DNA of 44,258 bases from Limosilactobacillus rudii (GCF_014145455.1 NZ_JACIVB010000056.1:1-44258), one strand, 5' to 3'; positions 1-8,241 are shown, counted from the stretch's first letter. The notes: generated by a model not told the origin, from the sequence alone. Made by a program: numbers and translations.

Positions 1-116
1 CCAAGACGCTCCAGTTAATTCAAAGTGATTAAGTTGTCGAACCGCCGTATACGGAACCGTACGTACGGTGGTGTGAGAGGTCGATAATTGAATTAATCAA
101 TTATCTCCTACTCGAT
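1..116 (+). mobile_element. Group II intron, 3' end (domains V and VI)
   Basis: The sequence folds as a textbook group II intron 3' end. Domain V is about 40-73 (34 nt): ACCGCCGTA (41-49) pairs with TACGGTGGT (64-72), an upper stem TACG/CGTA (50-53 and 58-61) carries a GAAC tetraloop, and there is a two-base CG bulge at 62-63. Domain VI follows: GAGAGG (75-80) pairs with CCTACTC (107-113), leaving A110 bulged as the expected branch point, and GATAATTGA (83-91) pairs perfectly with TCAATTATC (97-105). The likely 3' splice site is about 116, six bases after the bulged A. The intron's reverse transcriptase would lie outside the window to the left. The intron runs on the + strand, opposite to mntH, and its end overlaps the mntH stop codon. 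Confidence 0.85.
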
Positions 117-1703
117 TTCTTCAGCAGCGTTTTTTAATTGATCTTCATGCTGACCAAAGCCTTTTCCTTCAGCAGCGAACCGCTTGTCACCCTTATAAAG
201 TTCAACACATGTCCAGATTAATAATACAAGGATAACAATAATTGTGATGTAAGCTAAAACATCTGAGGTGCCTTTTGACCAAAGTCCGAAGCCTTCGTAA
301 GTAGCAGGAAGGTTAATTAAGTTTAAGAAGGTAAGAGCGATTACAGAAACCCATCCGCAGACTTTAACCCATCCACGGTTCTTAAATTCACCCATTTCGA
401 CTTCACTGTTAGTCATCATTAGTAATGGCAGCATTGAGAATGGAAGGGCGAATGCTAAGAATACCTGCGAGTTTTCCATTAAAAGGTTTAAAGCTGTGTG
501 TTGTTGAATAGTATTTTCACCACTAGTCATAGCTACACAAGCAAGAACAGGGATAACGGAAATAATTCGTGTCACAAGCCGCCGTGCCCAAAGAGGCATC
601 TTCATGTGAATAAATCCTTCCATGATAACTTGTCCAGTTAAAGTACCAGTAATGGTTGAATTCTGACCAGAAGCAAGGAGGGCAACGGCAAATAGTGTTG
701 ATAATACTCCTGATTTAGCAACAGCAATTAAAACTGGGTTACTGAGCATTGAAGTATTATTTAAAGCATCATATAAACCGAAGAAAGAACTATCTTGAAC
801 AGCACCAGTCTTAAATACAGCAACCCCCATGATTAAAAGAAGGGAGTTAACAATGAATGCAAGGGATAATTGAATATTTGAATCCCAAGTTGTAAAACGA
901 ACTGTTTGACGAATACTATCTAAATCGTTATGATCAATTTTTCGTGTTTGTGAAATAGCAGAGTGAAGGTATAAGTTATGTGGCATAACAGTTGCCCCAA
1001 TAATACCTAAAGTACCAGTTAATGGGGTAATTCCACCGATTTCTGGGTGTTGCGCAATGGCTTTTGCTGATGGAAGCAAGCCCATGAACACGCCACCCCA
1101 GTTAGGGTTTGAAAGTGCTACTTGGTATGCGAAAACGAATAAGATAACTAAAATTAAACAAGCAACAATTGCTTCAATTTTTCGGAAACCAATCTTGGTT
1201 AACAAGAGCAGTACTAAAACGTCCAGAACAGTAATAAATACAGATGGGATTAATGGAATATGGAATAACAAGTTTAAAGCGATGGCGGCACCGATAACTT
1301 CAGCAATATCGGTAGCCATAATAGCTAACTCGGTCATAATCCATAAAATAATACCTAATGCTTTACCGGTACGTGCCCGTGTTGCCTGAGCAAGGTCCAT
1401 TTGACTCACGATTCCGAGTTTAGCCGCCATGTATTGAAGTAACATCGCAATCAAACTTGAAATCAAGATAGTAGTCATTAAGGTATATTGAAAACTTTGT
1501 CCACCGGTGATAGAAGTTGACCAGTTACCTGGATCCATGTATCCAACAGCAACTAGTGCACCAGGACCAGAGTAAGCAAATAATGTCCGCCAAAATCCCT
1601 TTCCATGAGGAACTTCGACTGTTCCATTAATTTCTGCCAGTGATTTACCGTTAGCATACTCAATTAAGTGATGCTTACGGTGTTGATTTTTTGTGTCGTC
1701 CAC
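108..1703 (-). CDS. mntH: Nramp-family Mn2+/divalent metal transporter
   Basis: Proton-coupled importer of manganese and related divalent metals in the cytoplasmic membrane. The 531-residue protein has the two Nramp signatures: DPGNW at residues 57-61 in TM1 and MPHN at residues 240-243 in TM6, which supply the metal ligands (Asp, Asn and Met). About eleven hydrophobic segments follow a hydrophilic N-terminus. The ATG at 1703 is preceded by GAAAGGTGG. The last two codons and the TAG stop (108-116) coincide with the 3' end of a group II intron on the other strand, so the original C-terminus may have been altered by intron insertion. The change lies in the cytoplasmic tail, so function is probably kept. 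Manganese importers of this type are common in lactobacilli. Confidence 0.93.
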   Translation of the reverse strand: MDDTKNQHRKHHLIEYANGKSLAEINGTVEVPHGKGFWRTLFAYSGPGALVAVGYMDPGNWSTSITGGQSFQYTLMTTILISSLIAMLLQYMAAKLGIVSQMDLAQATRARTGKALGIILWIMTELAIMATDIAEVIGAAIALNLLFHIPLIPSVFITVLDVLVLLLLTKIGFRKIEAIVACLILVILFVFAYQVALSNPNWGGVFMGLLPSAKAIAQHPEIGGITPLTGTLGIIGATVMPHNLYLHSAISQTRKIDHNDLDSIRQTVRFTTWDSNIQLSLAFIVNSLLLIMGVAVFKTGAVQDSSFFGLYDALNNTSMLSNPVLIAVAKSGVLSTLFAVALLASGQNSTITGTLTGQVIMEGFIHMKMPLWARRLVTRIISVIPVLACVAMTSGENTIQQHTALNLLMENSQVFLAFALPFSMLPLLMMTNSEVEMGEFKNRGWVKVCGWVSVIALTFLNLINLPATYEGFGLWSKGTSDVLAYITIIVILVLLIWTCVELYKGDKRFAAEGKGFGQHEDQLKNAAEEIE

Positions 1704-1753
1704 GCCAAATCCACCTTTCGTTTAAGTTTTGTTAATTAAATTGGAAATCATAA

Positions 1754-1784
1754 TTAACCTAGTTCGAATACTTTGTTAGGGTAA
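1754..1784. promoter_or_regulatory. Candidate MntR-type operator upstream of mntH
   Basis: TTAACCTAG (1754-1762) and TTAGGGTAA (1776-1784) form an imperfect dyad, 7 of 9 pairs, centred about 65 bases upstream of the mntH start. Manganese-responsive DtxR-family repressors bind dyads of this general kind in front of mntH genes. The match is by eye and no regulator gene lies nearby. Confidence 0.35.
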
Positions 1785-1884
1785 CATAAAAAAATATATC
1801 CCGCAATGGAAAATTGCCGTTATATTGCCTTTTGAAGGGCGATTGAGGGCTAATGAGTGATAATGTTTGGCTTGCCTAATAGTG

Positions 1885-1898
1885 GTTAAGCGCTTACT
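1885..1898. promoter_or_regulatory. cre-like site (CcpA operator)
   Basis: GTTAAGCGCTTACT matches the catabolite-responsive element TGTAAGCGCTTACA at 11 of 14 positions, including the whole AAGCGCTT core. It lies about 180 bases upstream of mntH and about 300 bases upstream of the adh promoter, so its target is unclear. Confidence 0.45.
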
Positions 1899-2192
1899 TT
1901 GATTTTAAAGATTTTTTTAAATAGTTGCTGTGTAACTATTTATTTATAGTAGAAAAATTTTATTATTTAATATTTTTACTTAGCGACTTTGTGAAAACAC
2001 CTTGATTAATTAGAACATCGGTAAAACCATTTAGTTTGAAAGCAAAGTTTGAACAAAACTTAGTGAAGAAAAAAATCTCAAAAATTTATGAATTTTTAAT
2101 GAATGCTGTTAAATGGGCGTTTGTTAACTATATAAGTTGATGGGTTTAACGTTTTAGTAGTAGAAAAAGAATGTGATATAATTGCTGGACGT

Positions 2193-2222
2193 TTGACAAT
2201 TAAGGCGTTTTCACACTATACT
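2193..2222 (+). promoter_or_regulatory. Sigma-A promoter of the alcohol dehydrogenase gene
   Basis: A consensus -35 TTGACA (2193-2198) and -10 TATACT (2217-2222) are separated by 18 bases. Transcription would start near 2229, giving a leader of about 37 bases before the ATG at 2266. Confidence 0.7.
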
Positions 2223-2224
2223 AG

Positions 2225-2253
2225 CTCTTGACAAATGATTAAATTCACAAGAG
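2225..2253 (+). repeat. Inverted repeat over the adh ribosome binding site
   Basis: CTCTTG (2225-2230) and CAAGAG (2248-2253) are perfect complements. The right arm overlaps the ribosome binding site GAGAGG (2251-2256), and the left arm sits at the predicted transcription start. It may be an operator or a weak RBS-masking hairpin. Confidence 0.4.
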
Positions 2254-2265
2254 AGGTATCTGAAT

Positions 2266-3276
2266 ATGAAAGCACTTGTTTTAACAGGTAAAAAGCAACT
2301 TGAAATTGAAGACATTAAAGAACCTGAAATTAAACCAAATGAAGTTTTAATTCATACTGCTTATGCAGGTATTTGTGGTACTGACAAGGCATTATATGCT
2401 GGACTTCCTGGTTCCGCATCTGCTGTTCCTCCAATTGTATTAGGACATGAAAACTCAGGTGTTGTTGCCAAGGTTGGCTCAGAGGTTACTAACGTTAAGG
2501 TTGGCGACCGAGTAACTGTTGACCCTAACATTTACTGTGGACAATGTAAGTACTGCCGGACACAACGTCCAGAATTATGTGAACATCTTGATGCCGTTGG
2601 TGTTACTCGTAATGGAGGGTTTGAAGAATACTTCACTGCTCCTGCCAAGGTTGTATACCCAATTCCTGATGATGTTTCATTAAAGGCTGCCGCAGTTGTT
2701 GAACCAATTTCATGTGCAATGCACGGTGTTGATTTACTTGAAACTCACCCATACCAAAAGGCTTTAGTGTTAGGTGATGGTTTTGAAGGACAATTATTTG
2801 CTCAGATCTTAAAGGCTCGTGGTGTTCACGAAGTTACTTTAGCAGGACGCTCTGATGAAAAGCTTGAAAACAACCGTAAGCACTTTGGTGTTAAGACGCT
2901 TAACACTACTAAGGAAGAAATTCCTGCTGATGCATTTGATATTGTTGTCGAAGCTGTTGGTTTACCTGCAACTCAAGAACAAGCACTTGCTGCTGCGGCC
3001 CGTGGTGCACAAGTATTAATGTTTGGTGTTGGTAACCCTGATGACAAGTTCTCAGTAAACACTTATGATGTATTCCAAAAGCAACTTACTATCCAAGGTG
3101 CCTTCATCAACCCTTACACATTTGAAGATTCAATTGCCCTTCTTGCTTCAGGTGTTGTTGATCCGCTTCCACTCTTCTCACATGAATTAGATCTTGATGG
3201 TGTCGAAGACTTTGTTAGTGGTAAGTTAGGCAAGGTTTCAAAGGCTGTTGTTAAAGTTGGCGGCGAAGAAGCTTAA
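2266..3276 (+). CDS. Zinc-dependent medium-chain alcohol/polyol dehydrogenase
   Basis: MDR-superfamily NAD(P)-dependent dehydrogenase of 336 residues. The catalytic zinc ligands are visible as C37 (GICGTD) and the GHE motif (H61, E62). The structural zinc lobe has Cys at 91, 94, 97 and 105. The Rossmann loop reads GDGFEG (170-175). The subfamily resembles threonine, sorbitol and butanediol dehydrogenases, but the substrate cannot be read from sequence alone. The gene is monocistronic: it has its own promoter and is followed by a strong terminator. The start ATG follows GAGAGG with an 8-9 base gap. Confidence 0.88.
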   Translation: MKALVLTGKKQLEIEDIKEPEIKPNEVLIHTAYAGICGTDKALYAGLPGSASAVPPIVLGHENSGVVAKVGSEVTNVKVGDRVTVDPNIYCGQCKYCRTQRPELCEHLDAVGVTRNGGFEEYFTAPAKVVYPIPDDVSLKAAAVVEPISCAMHGVDLLETHPYQKALVLGDGFEGQLFAQILKARGVHEVTLAGRSDEKLENNRKHFGVKTLNTTKEEIPADAFDIVVEAVGLPATQEQALAAAARGAQVLMFGVGNPDDKFSVNTYDVFQKQLTIQGAFINPYTFEDSIALLASGVVDPLPLFSHELDLDGVEDFVSGKLGKVSKAVVKVGGEEA

Positions 3277-3318
3277 TCTTTTTTTGATAAATATTAAATA
3301 AAAAGTAATCCCTTCATT

Positions 3319-3380
3319 CTCTCGTTGGTATATGTGCGGAACTATTATATTCCGTACTTGTGCTAACGAGAGTTTTTATT
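3319..3380 (+). terminator. Rho-independent terminator after the alcohol dehydrogenase
   Basis: CTCTCGTT (3319-3326) pairs with AACGAGAG (3365-3372). An inner stem GCGGAA/TTCCGT extends the hairpin, and a T-rich run (TTTTTATTTT) follows. Confidence 0.85.
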
Positions 3381-3402
3381 TTCTTAATATTTTGCACTTA
3401 TG

Positions 3403-3464
3403 TTGACACGGTGTCACTCGGGTGTTAAAGTTAAGCTACATTGACAAGTGACACGGTGTCACTT
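3403..3464 (+). promoter_or_regulatory. hrtR promoter with two HrtR-type operators
   Basis: The sequence TGACACGGTGTCA occurs at 3404-3416 and again at 3450-3461 within a 19-base perfect palindrome, AAGTGACACGGTGTCACTT (3446-3464). The first copy overlaps a -35 TTGACA (3403-3408), with a -10 TAAAGT at 3426-3431 after 17 bases. The second lies between the -10 and the start codon. From memory, the Lactococcus lactis heme sensor HrtR binds a palindrome of the form ATGACACAGTGTCAT, which this closely resembles. Autoregulation of the operon is the natural reading. Confidence 0.85.
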
Positions 3465-3481
3465 AAGGCTGGAGGACAATA

Positions 3482-3994
3482 ATGCCTAGTGCAACATTTC
3501 AGAATTTAAATTTGGAAAAGAAAAATCATATTAATGATGCATTGTTAACGGAATTTAGTAATCATAGTCTCGCAAGTGCTCAGGTAGCACGAATTGTAAA
3601 ACAGGCAGCAATTGCTCGTGGGGCATTTTATAAGTATTTTGATAATTTACAGGATGCGTATCAGTATTTATACCACGTCGCGATTAAGGATATTCATACC
3701 CCGATTACGAGGGCGAATCATCTCTTAACTGCGGATGATTATGTTAAACAAATTCGCGATTTTGTCGATGAGATTAACGGTAGTCGGTATCGTGATTTTA
3801 TGAAATTGCATTTTCAAACTAATGAAGGCCTATTGAGGGATGAGTCCAATCCAATGATAAAACCACATGGTGCTCTTGAGTGGGGAGTAATGGTATTAAG
3901 CCATGAAACAATTAAAGATTGTCTCCTTCAACCAGCAAAACAAGATGAGGCAATAGAAAGGTTGGCTAAAGCGTTATCCGCGTTATTGCAATAG
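3482..3994 (+). CDS. hrtR: TetR-family regulator, HrtR-like heme sensor
   Basis: A 170-residue TetR/AcrR-type repressor. The N-terminal helix-turn-helix is at about residues 31-60 and ends in RGAFYKYFDNLQDAY, a typical TetR recognition helix region. The rest is an all-helical ligand domain. Family placement rests on three things: the operator, the following FtsX-type permease and ATPase genes in the lactococcal hrtRBA order, and an N-terminus that resembles HrtR as I recall it. H72 and H141 are candidate heme ligands by rough alignment (inference). A strong GGAGG at 3471-3475 precedes the ATG. If correct, heme binding would release the operators and switch on the exporter. Confidence 0.78.
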   Translation: MPSATFQNLNLEKKNHINDALLTEFSNHSLASAQVARIVKQAAIARGAFYKYFDNLQDAYQYLYHVAIKDIHTPITRANHLLTADDYVKQIRDFVDEINGSRYRDFMKLHFQTNEGLLRDESNPMIKPHGALEWGVMVLSHETIKDCLLQPAKQDEAIERLAKALSALLQ

Positions 3995-4006
3995 GAGGTA
4001 AAGAGT

Positions 4007-5065
4007 ATGTTTTTAGCACTAAAAGAAATGAAACATGAGAAACTCCATTATGGCTTAATTACGGCCATGATTGTTTTAATTAGTTACTTAATGTTTTTCT
4101 TAATGGGAATGATGTTAGGATTGCAAAATGAAAATGATGCCGCAATTAAGGAGTGGGATACGCAAACCGTTCTCTTAAATAAAAATAGCAATGATAATCT
4201 TAGTCAATCATTAATTACCCGTGACCAATTACCAGCAAAGGAACAAAAAGAAACAGCACTTGTTGGGCAAGCGCCGGTGGTATTAAAAGCGCATGGTGCT
4301 AGTAAAGAGAGTGTGCAGTTTGTTGGACTTGATCCAGATCAATTTATTTCCCGGGAAAAATTAAAAATAGCCAGTGGTCACAAAGTAGAAAAAAGCAATG
4401 AAATTGTTGTTGATGAGAGCTTGAAAAACGATGGCTATCATTTAGGCGATAAGGTAACAATTAACTCACAACAAGATAAATATAAAATCGTAGGCTTTGT
4501 AAAAGATGCAAAATTGAGCGTTGCACCAGTAATTTACGGTGATTTATCGGCGTGGCGGAATATACGTGGTGTAAATAATCAAGCAGTTGCAAGTGGAGTA
4601 TTTTCAGATCGGCAATTAAGTAAAGAAAGTTATCCTAAATTAGAACATTATAGTGTTAAAGAGTTTATTAACAAATTACCTGGATATTCAGCACAGAATA
4701 ATACATTTACCTTTATGATTGGCTTTTTAATGGTCATCTCACTAATTGTTATTGCGGTTTTCCTATATATATTAACGATGCAAAAAATAAGTCACTATGC
4801 CGTAATGCGTGCGCAGGGGATTCCTGCTCGACACCTGGTTTTAGCGACAATTACTCAATCTGTTATTTTGATGGTATGCGGAGTACTAGGTGGAATTCTA
4901 TTAACCTTCATTACTAAATTAGTTATTCCAACTTCGGTACCGGTTATTATGAATTGGCCAATAATAGCGTTAATGGCAGTTGGCTTGGTTGCCTTAGGGA
5001 TGATTGGATCACTTTTACCAGTACGGATGATTGTAAAAATTGATCCTGTAAAAGCACTAAATTAA
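4007..5065 (+). CDS. hrtB: ABC transporter permease, HrtB-like heme exporter
   Basis: A 352-residue FtsX/MacB-type permease. There is one N-terminal transmembrane helix (about 14-38), an extracellular domain of about 190 residues, and three C-terminal helices (about 233-258, 282-305 and 315-340) ending in the conserved PVRMIVKIDPVKALN tail. It starts 12 bases after hrtR with AGGAGGT at the correct distance and is followed 17 bases later by the ATPase gene. In this family the permease and ATPase form a small exporter that removes toxic heme from the membrane. A cell that takes up but does not make heme would benefit from it. Export of another hydrophobic compound cannot be excluded. Confidence 0.8.
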   Translation: MFLALKEMKHEKLHYGLITAMIVLISYLMFFLMGMMLGLQNENDAAIKEWDTQTVLLNKNSNDNLSQSLITRDQLPAKEQKETALVGQAPVVLKAHGASKESVQFVGLDPDQFISREKLKIASGHKVEKSNEIVVDESLKNDGYHLGDKVTINSQQDKYKIVGFVKDAKLSVAPVIYGDLSAWRNIRGVNNQAVASGVFSDRQLSKESYPKLEHYSVKEFINKLPGYSAQNNTFTFMIGFLMVISLIVIAVFLYILTMQKISHYAVMRAQGIPARHLVLATITQSVILMVCGVLGGILLTFITKLVIPTSVPVIMNWPIIALMAVGLVALGMIGSLLPVRMIVKIDPVKALN

Positions 5066-5082
5066 TGTAGGAGGTAAAGCTT

Positions 5083-5778
5083 ATGCCAACAATGGAAATT
5101 CGAAATGTTAATAAATATTATGGACAAGGTATCAGTCGGGTTCATGTTTTAAAAGATGTTAATTTTGTTGCTAATGCAGGTGAGATGAACCTTATTCTGG
5201 GGCCGTCTGGTTCAGGGAAAAGTACTTTCTTAACGATTGCTGGAGGACTACAAACTCCAACGTCGGGTGAAGTTTTAATTGATGGGATTAACTTACAGAA
5301 ATTATCACCTAAGAAACGCGATGAATTACGTTTAAAGAAAATTGGATTCATTCTCCAATCCTATAATTTACTTCCTTATCTGGATGTTGCCGATCAGTTC
5401 AAGCTGGTAGATAAAATAAAGAAAAGCGGTAATGTTTCGCGTGAAGCATTTGAAGAATTGTTACAAAAATTAGCGATCAAAAATCTTCTGAAGCAATATC
5501 CTTCTGAATTATCTGGGGGACAGAATCAACGGGTTGCAATTGCGCGTGCACTATATACTGATCCCCAAATAATTCTTGCTGATGAACCAACAGCAGCTCT
5601 TGACAGCAATTTAGTAAAAACAGTTGGTCAGTTGTTTCAAAATATGGCAAAAGAAAAAGGAAAGGCGGTAATTGCTGTTACCCACGACTTACGACTGCAA
5701 AAATATGCCGACCATATCTACGAATTAGCTGATGGAAGGTTGACCGAGAAAACTGATATTCCCCAGGAAATAATATAA
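5083..5778 (+). CDS. hrtA: ABC transporter ATPase, HrtA-like
   Basis: A 231-residue ATPase that drives the adjacent permease. Walker A GPSGSGKST is at 40-48, the signature LSGGQ at 143-147, Walker B ILADE at 164-168, and the H-loop THD near residue 200. It belongs to the MacB/LolD-like group that pairs with FtsX-type permeases. GGAGG lies just before the ATG, and it is the last gene of the operator-controlled operon. No clear terminator follows, so transcription may run on into the next ABC gene. Confidence 0.85.
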   Translation: MPTMEIRNVNKYYGQGISRVHVLKDVNFVANAGEMNLILGPSGSGKSTFLTIAGGLQTPTSGEVLIDGINLQKLSPKKRDELRLKKIGFILQSYNLLPYLDVADQFKLVDKIKKSGNVSREAFEELLQKLAIKNLLKQYPSELSGGQNQRVAIARALYTDPQIILADEPTAALDSNLVKTVGQLFQNMAKEKGKAVIAVTHDLRLQKYADHIYELADGRLTEKTDIPQEII

Positions 5779-5811
5779 GTAATAGTAAAGGATTATTGAG
5801 GAAGTTTAATA

Positions 5812-5860
5812 CTCCCCTTATTGTTGTTATAATTAGTAGACTTATAAATGGTAAGGGGAG
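5812..5860. promoter_or_regulatory. Inverted repeat flanking the -10 and RBS of the fused ABC transporter
   Basis: CTCCCCTTA (5812-5820) and TAAGGGGAG (5852-5860) are perfect 9-base complements separated by 31 bases. Between them lies a consensus -10 TATAAT (5828-5833) with a weak -35. The right arm is also the ribosome binding site for the ATG at 5867. In a transcript running through from hrtA the hairpin would hide the RBS; a transcript starting after the -10 would lack the left arm and be translated freely. Alternatively the dyad is a protein operator. Confidence 0.5.
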
Positions 5861-5866
5861 GGCAAA

Positions 5867-7849
5867 ATGGCTTTTTTAGAACTAAAAAACATCTATAAAT
5901 CATACTATCTCGATAAAGAAGAGTTTCCAGTTCTTAAGGGAATCAATCTGCAATTTGACCGTGGTGAATTTGTATCTATTTTAGGTGAATCCGGTGGCGG
6001 AAAATCAACCCTTATGAATATCATCGGTGGCCTTGACCGTGATTTTAACGGTGAGGTATTGGTAAACGGTAAAACTTTGGACCATAAAAAAGAAAAGCAG
6101 CTTGACAGTTATCGGCGGGCAACAATTGGCTATATCTATCAGTCTTATAATTTGATTTCACATTTAACTGTTCTTGATAATGTTCTCGTAGCGTTAGATA
6201 TGACAACTTTGTCTAAAGAAGAACGGCACAAAAGAGCGTTAGATTTGCTAGATAAAGTTGGCTTAAAAGATCAGGTAAAGAAGCACCCTAACCACTTGTC
6301 AGGTGGTCAAAAACAGCGGGTTGCAATTGCCCGGGCATTAGCCAGCGATCCTCAAATCATAATTGCTGATGAACCGACGGGGGCACTTGATTCTAAGAAT
6401 ACGCAAGAAGTCTTAGAACTTTTAGATAATATTGCTCGTGATGGTAAATTAGTAATTGCGGTAACTCATTCCCAAGAAGTAGCTGATAACGGAACACGAA
6501 TTGTTCATTTATCGGATGGAAAGATCGATGGTGATGAAAAGTTACGCCCATCATATCCGATTCCAGCTGACCCAACTAATATTACTCCGCGAACTTTGCC
6601 GGCAATGGCGAGCTATCGAACAGCATTTAAGCATTTAACTTATAACTTCTGGCGAAATTCATTAATTATGTTAGGAACAGCAATTGGAATTTTTGCTGTA
6701 CTGCTTTTTAGCGGATTAGGGAATGGGATTAATGGATATATCCAAAACCAGATTAATTCATTAGCTAATCCTCAAGCAATAACAGTTTTTAAGAATACAA
6801 CCGGAAAGAAAATGACCCAAGAACAGCTTCAATCTTCCCTTGGGCAGACAATGGCTGCGGCTCCGCAATCAATGACAATTAGTGAGCATAATTTAAAACG
6901 ACTTAGTAAAATTGAGAATGTTTCATCTGTCCAGCCAGGAATACTAGTTAGCGCTTATCAGTTATCTTACAATGGCAACAAACAAAGCGGCACATCACTT
7001 AGTACTTGGAGTAAAGCAAATACTGCGGATGCGGTGAAGCATGGTCATCAGCCAAAAAATGGAGAAATTGTCCTAGCAAAGCAGCAAGCAATTCAACTTT
7101 CAAGTGCTAAGAACTACAAAAATATGGTCGGTAAGACGGTTAATATATCGTTTAATTGGGTTGACAAGCATAATAATCCAGTACCAATAACCGGGAAATT
7201 TAAGGTTGCTGGTATTACAGAAGGTGCTAGCACAACTACAGCAGTTACTTACCATTCAATGCGGCAGTTATTAAATAATGCGAACGCTTCAACAGCCGCT
7301 AACGTTGCAACAGTGAATGTGAAGAATCTTGATAAAGTCCAAAGCGTAGCTAATAAGATTGATAACCTTAGGGATGGAAATAATAAACGAGTGCTTGGTG
7401 CAGTAACAGTTGGTTCGATTTTAAAGACGGTAAATACTTATGTTCGACTTGCATCAACTGTTCTTGCTTCAATTGCAGGAATTTCACTGCTGGTATCAGC
7501 CTTAATGATTATTGTAACAATGTATATGTCTGTATCGGAACGAACAAAAGAAATCGGTATTTTACGAGCATTAGGAGAAAGAAAAAAGGATATTCGACGC
7601 TTATTTACATCTGAATCGGTCTTTATTGGGCTATTTTCTGCTCTACTTGCCTTAGTAATTGTGGCGATTGTATCATTGATAATAAACCACGCTCTGTTTG
7701 GCTTGATTAAATATAATATTGTTCAAATAACGTTTGGTAATGTTATATTTGCAATAGTAATCGCGATTGTGATTTCATTTATTGCAGCCCTTCTTCCGGC
7801 ACGACGAGCGGCTAATTTGAATCCAATTGATGCATTAGCTGCTGACTAA
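5867..7849 (+). CDS. MacB-like ABC transporter, fused ATPase and permease
   Basis: A 660-residue fusion. The N-terminal ATPase has Walker A GESGGGKST (40-48), signature LSGGQ (144-148) and Walker B IIIADE (164-169). After a linker comes a MacB/FtsX permease: one TM near 265-285, a long extracellular domain, and three C-terminal TMs ending in LPARRAANLNPIDALAAD. Relatives export antimicrobial peptides, lipids or cell-envelope compounds, and the substrate here is unknown. The Walker A has GGGKS where GSGKS is more usual, which should still bind ATP. It sits 88 bases after hrtA and has its own promoter with the inverted repeat described at 5812-5860. Confidence 0.9.
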   Translation: MAFLELKNIYKSYYLDKEEFPVLKGINLQFDRGEFVSILGESGGGKSTLMNIIGGLDRDFNGEVLVNGKTLDHKKEKQLDSYRRATIGYIYQSYNLISHLTVLDNVLVALDMTTLSKEERHKRALDLLDKVGLKDQVKKHPNHLSGGQKQRVAIARALASDPQIIIADEPTGALDSKNTQEVLELLDNIARDGKLVIAVTHSQEVADNGTRIVHLSDGKIDGDEKLRPSYPIPADPTNITPRTLPAMASYRTAFKHLTYNFWRNSLIMLGTAIGIFAVLLFSGLGNGINGYIQNQINSLANPQAITVFKNTTGKKMTQEQLQSSLGQTMAAAPQSMTISEHNLKRLSKIENVSSVQPGILVSAYQLSYNGNKQSGTSLSTWSKANTADAVKHGHQPKNGEIVLAKQQAIQLSSAKNYKNMVGKTVNISFNWVDKHNNPVPITGKFKVAGITEGASTTTAVTYHSMRQLLNNANASTAANVATVNVKNLDKVQSVANKIDNLRDGNNKRVLGAVTVGSILKTVNTYVRLASTVLASIAGISLLVSALMIIVTMYMSVSERTKEIGILRALGERKKDIRRLFTSESVFIGLFSALLALVIVAIVSLIINHALFGLIKYNIVQITFGNVIFAIVIAIVISFIAALLPARRAANLNPIDALAAD

Positions 7850-7909
7850 TTGGTTAGAAACCGGCATTTAAACTGCGTGATAACGCTACTAACTTTGAAT
7901 AGTTAAGAG

Positions 7910-7939
7910 ACTAGGTTAATTCCTAGTTTTTTTATTTTT
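7910..7939 (+). terminator. Terminator after the fused ABC transporter
   Basis: ACTAGG (7910-7915) pairs with CCTAGT (7922-7927) around a TTAATT loop, followed by TTTTTTATTTTT. Confidence 0.8.
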
Positions 7940-7996
7940 AAATTTTATATTAGGCATGCCAAAAAATGATGTATAATTATAGTGGAGGTGTTAAAA

Positions 7997-8233
7997 GTGA
8001 CAACAGTTTATGTTCACAATAATAATCAATCACAGACAGTTGCTTGTTCCGATGGTTCGCAAGGGGTAATGCGAATTAGTAATATTGATGTTGCACCGCA
8101 TTATAGTTTTAAGTTTTATAGTCATGCACATATGGGATTCTGGTTAAACCAAGATCAATTTCATGATGGACAGTCATTAGTTGTAAAGGGTGTTCTTGAA
8201 AACGAACAATTTAAGATACAATTTGTTGACTAA
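7997..8233 (+). CDS. Small conserved-looking protein of unknown function
   Basis: A 78-residue protein. I chose the GTG at 7997 because GGAGG at 7984-7988 sits 8 bases before it; the upstream in-frame GTG at 7982 would lie on the RBS itself. A -10 TATAAT at 7972-7977 means the transcript would begin almost at the ribosome binding site. The protein is soluble, with no signal or membrane segment, and rich in His and aromatic residues (HYSFKFYSHAHMGFW). It looks like a small beta-rich fold. I do not recognise the family. It has its own promoter and terminator. Confidence 0.65.
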   Translation: MTTVYVHNNNQSQTVACSDGSQGVMRISNIDVAPHYSFKFYSHAHMGFWLNQDQFHDGQSLVVKGVLENEQFKIQFVD

Positions 8234-8241
8234 CTAAAAAG

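Larger units (their letters stand above)
1704..2192. other. AT-rich intergenic region between mntH and the adh promoter
   Basis: About 490 bases with no credible coding sequence. It contains a candidate manganese operator near mntH, a cre-like site, and a perfect inverted repeat AAATAGTT/AACTATTT at about 1919-1941 separated by 7 bases. The rest is A/T-rich, and I see no further RNA gene or terminator that I can support. Confidence 0.6.

Noticed and set aside
5142-5351. Minus-strand frame opposite hrtA
   Set aside because: Antisense shadow of the Walker A region of the ATPase.
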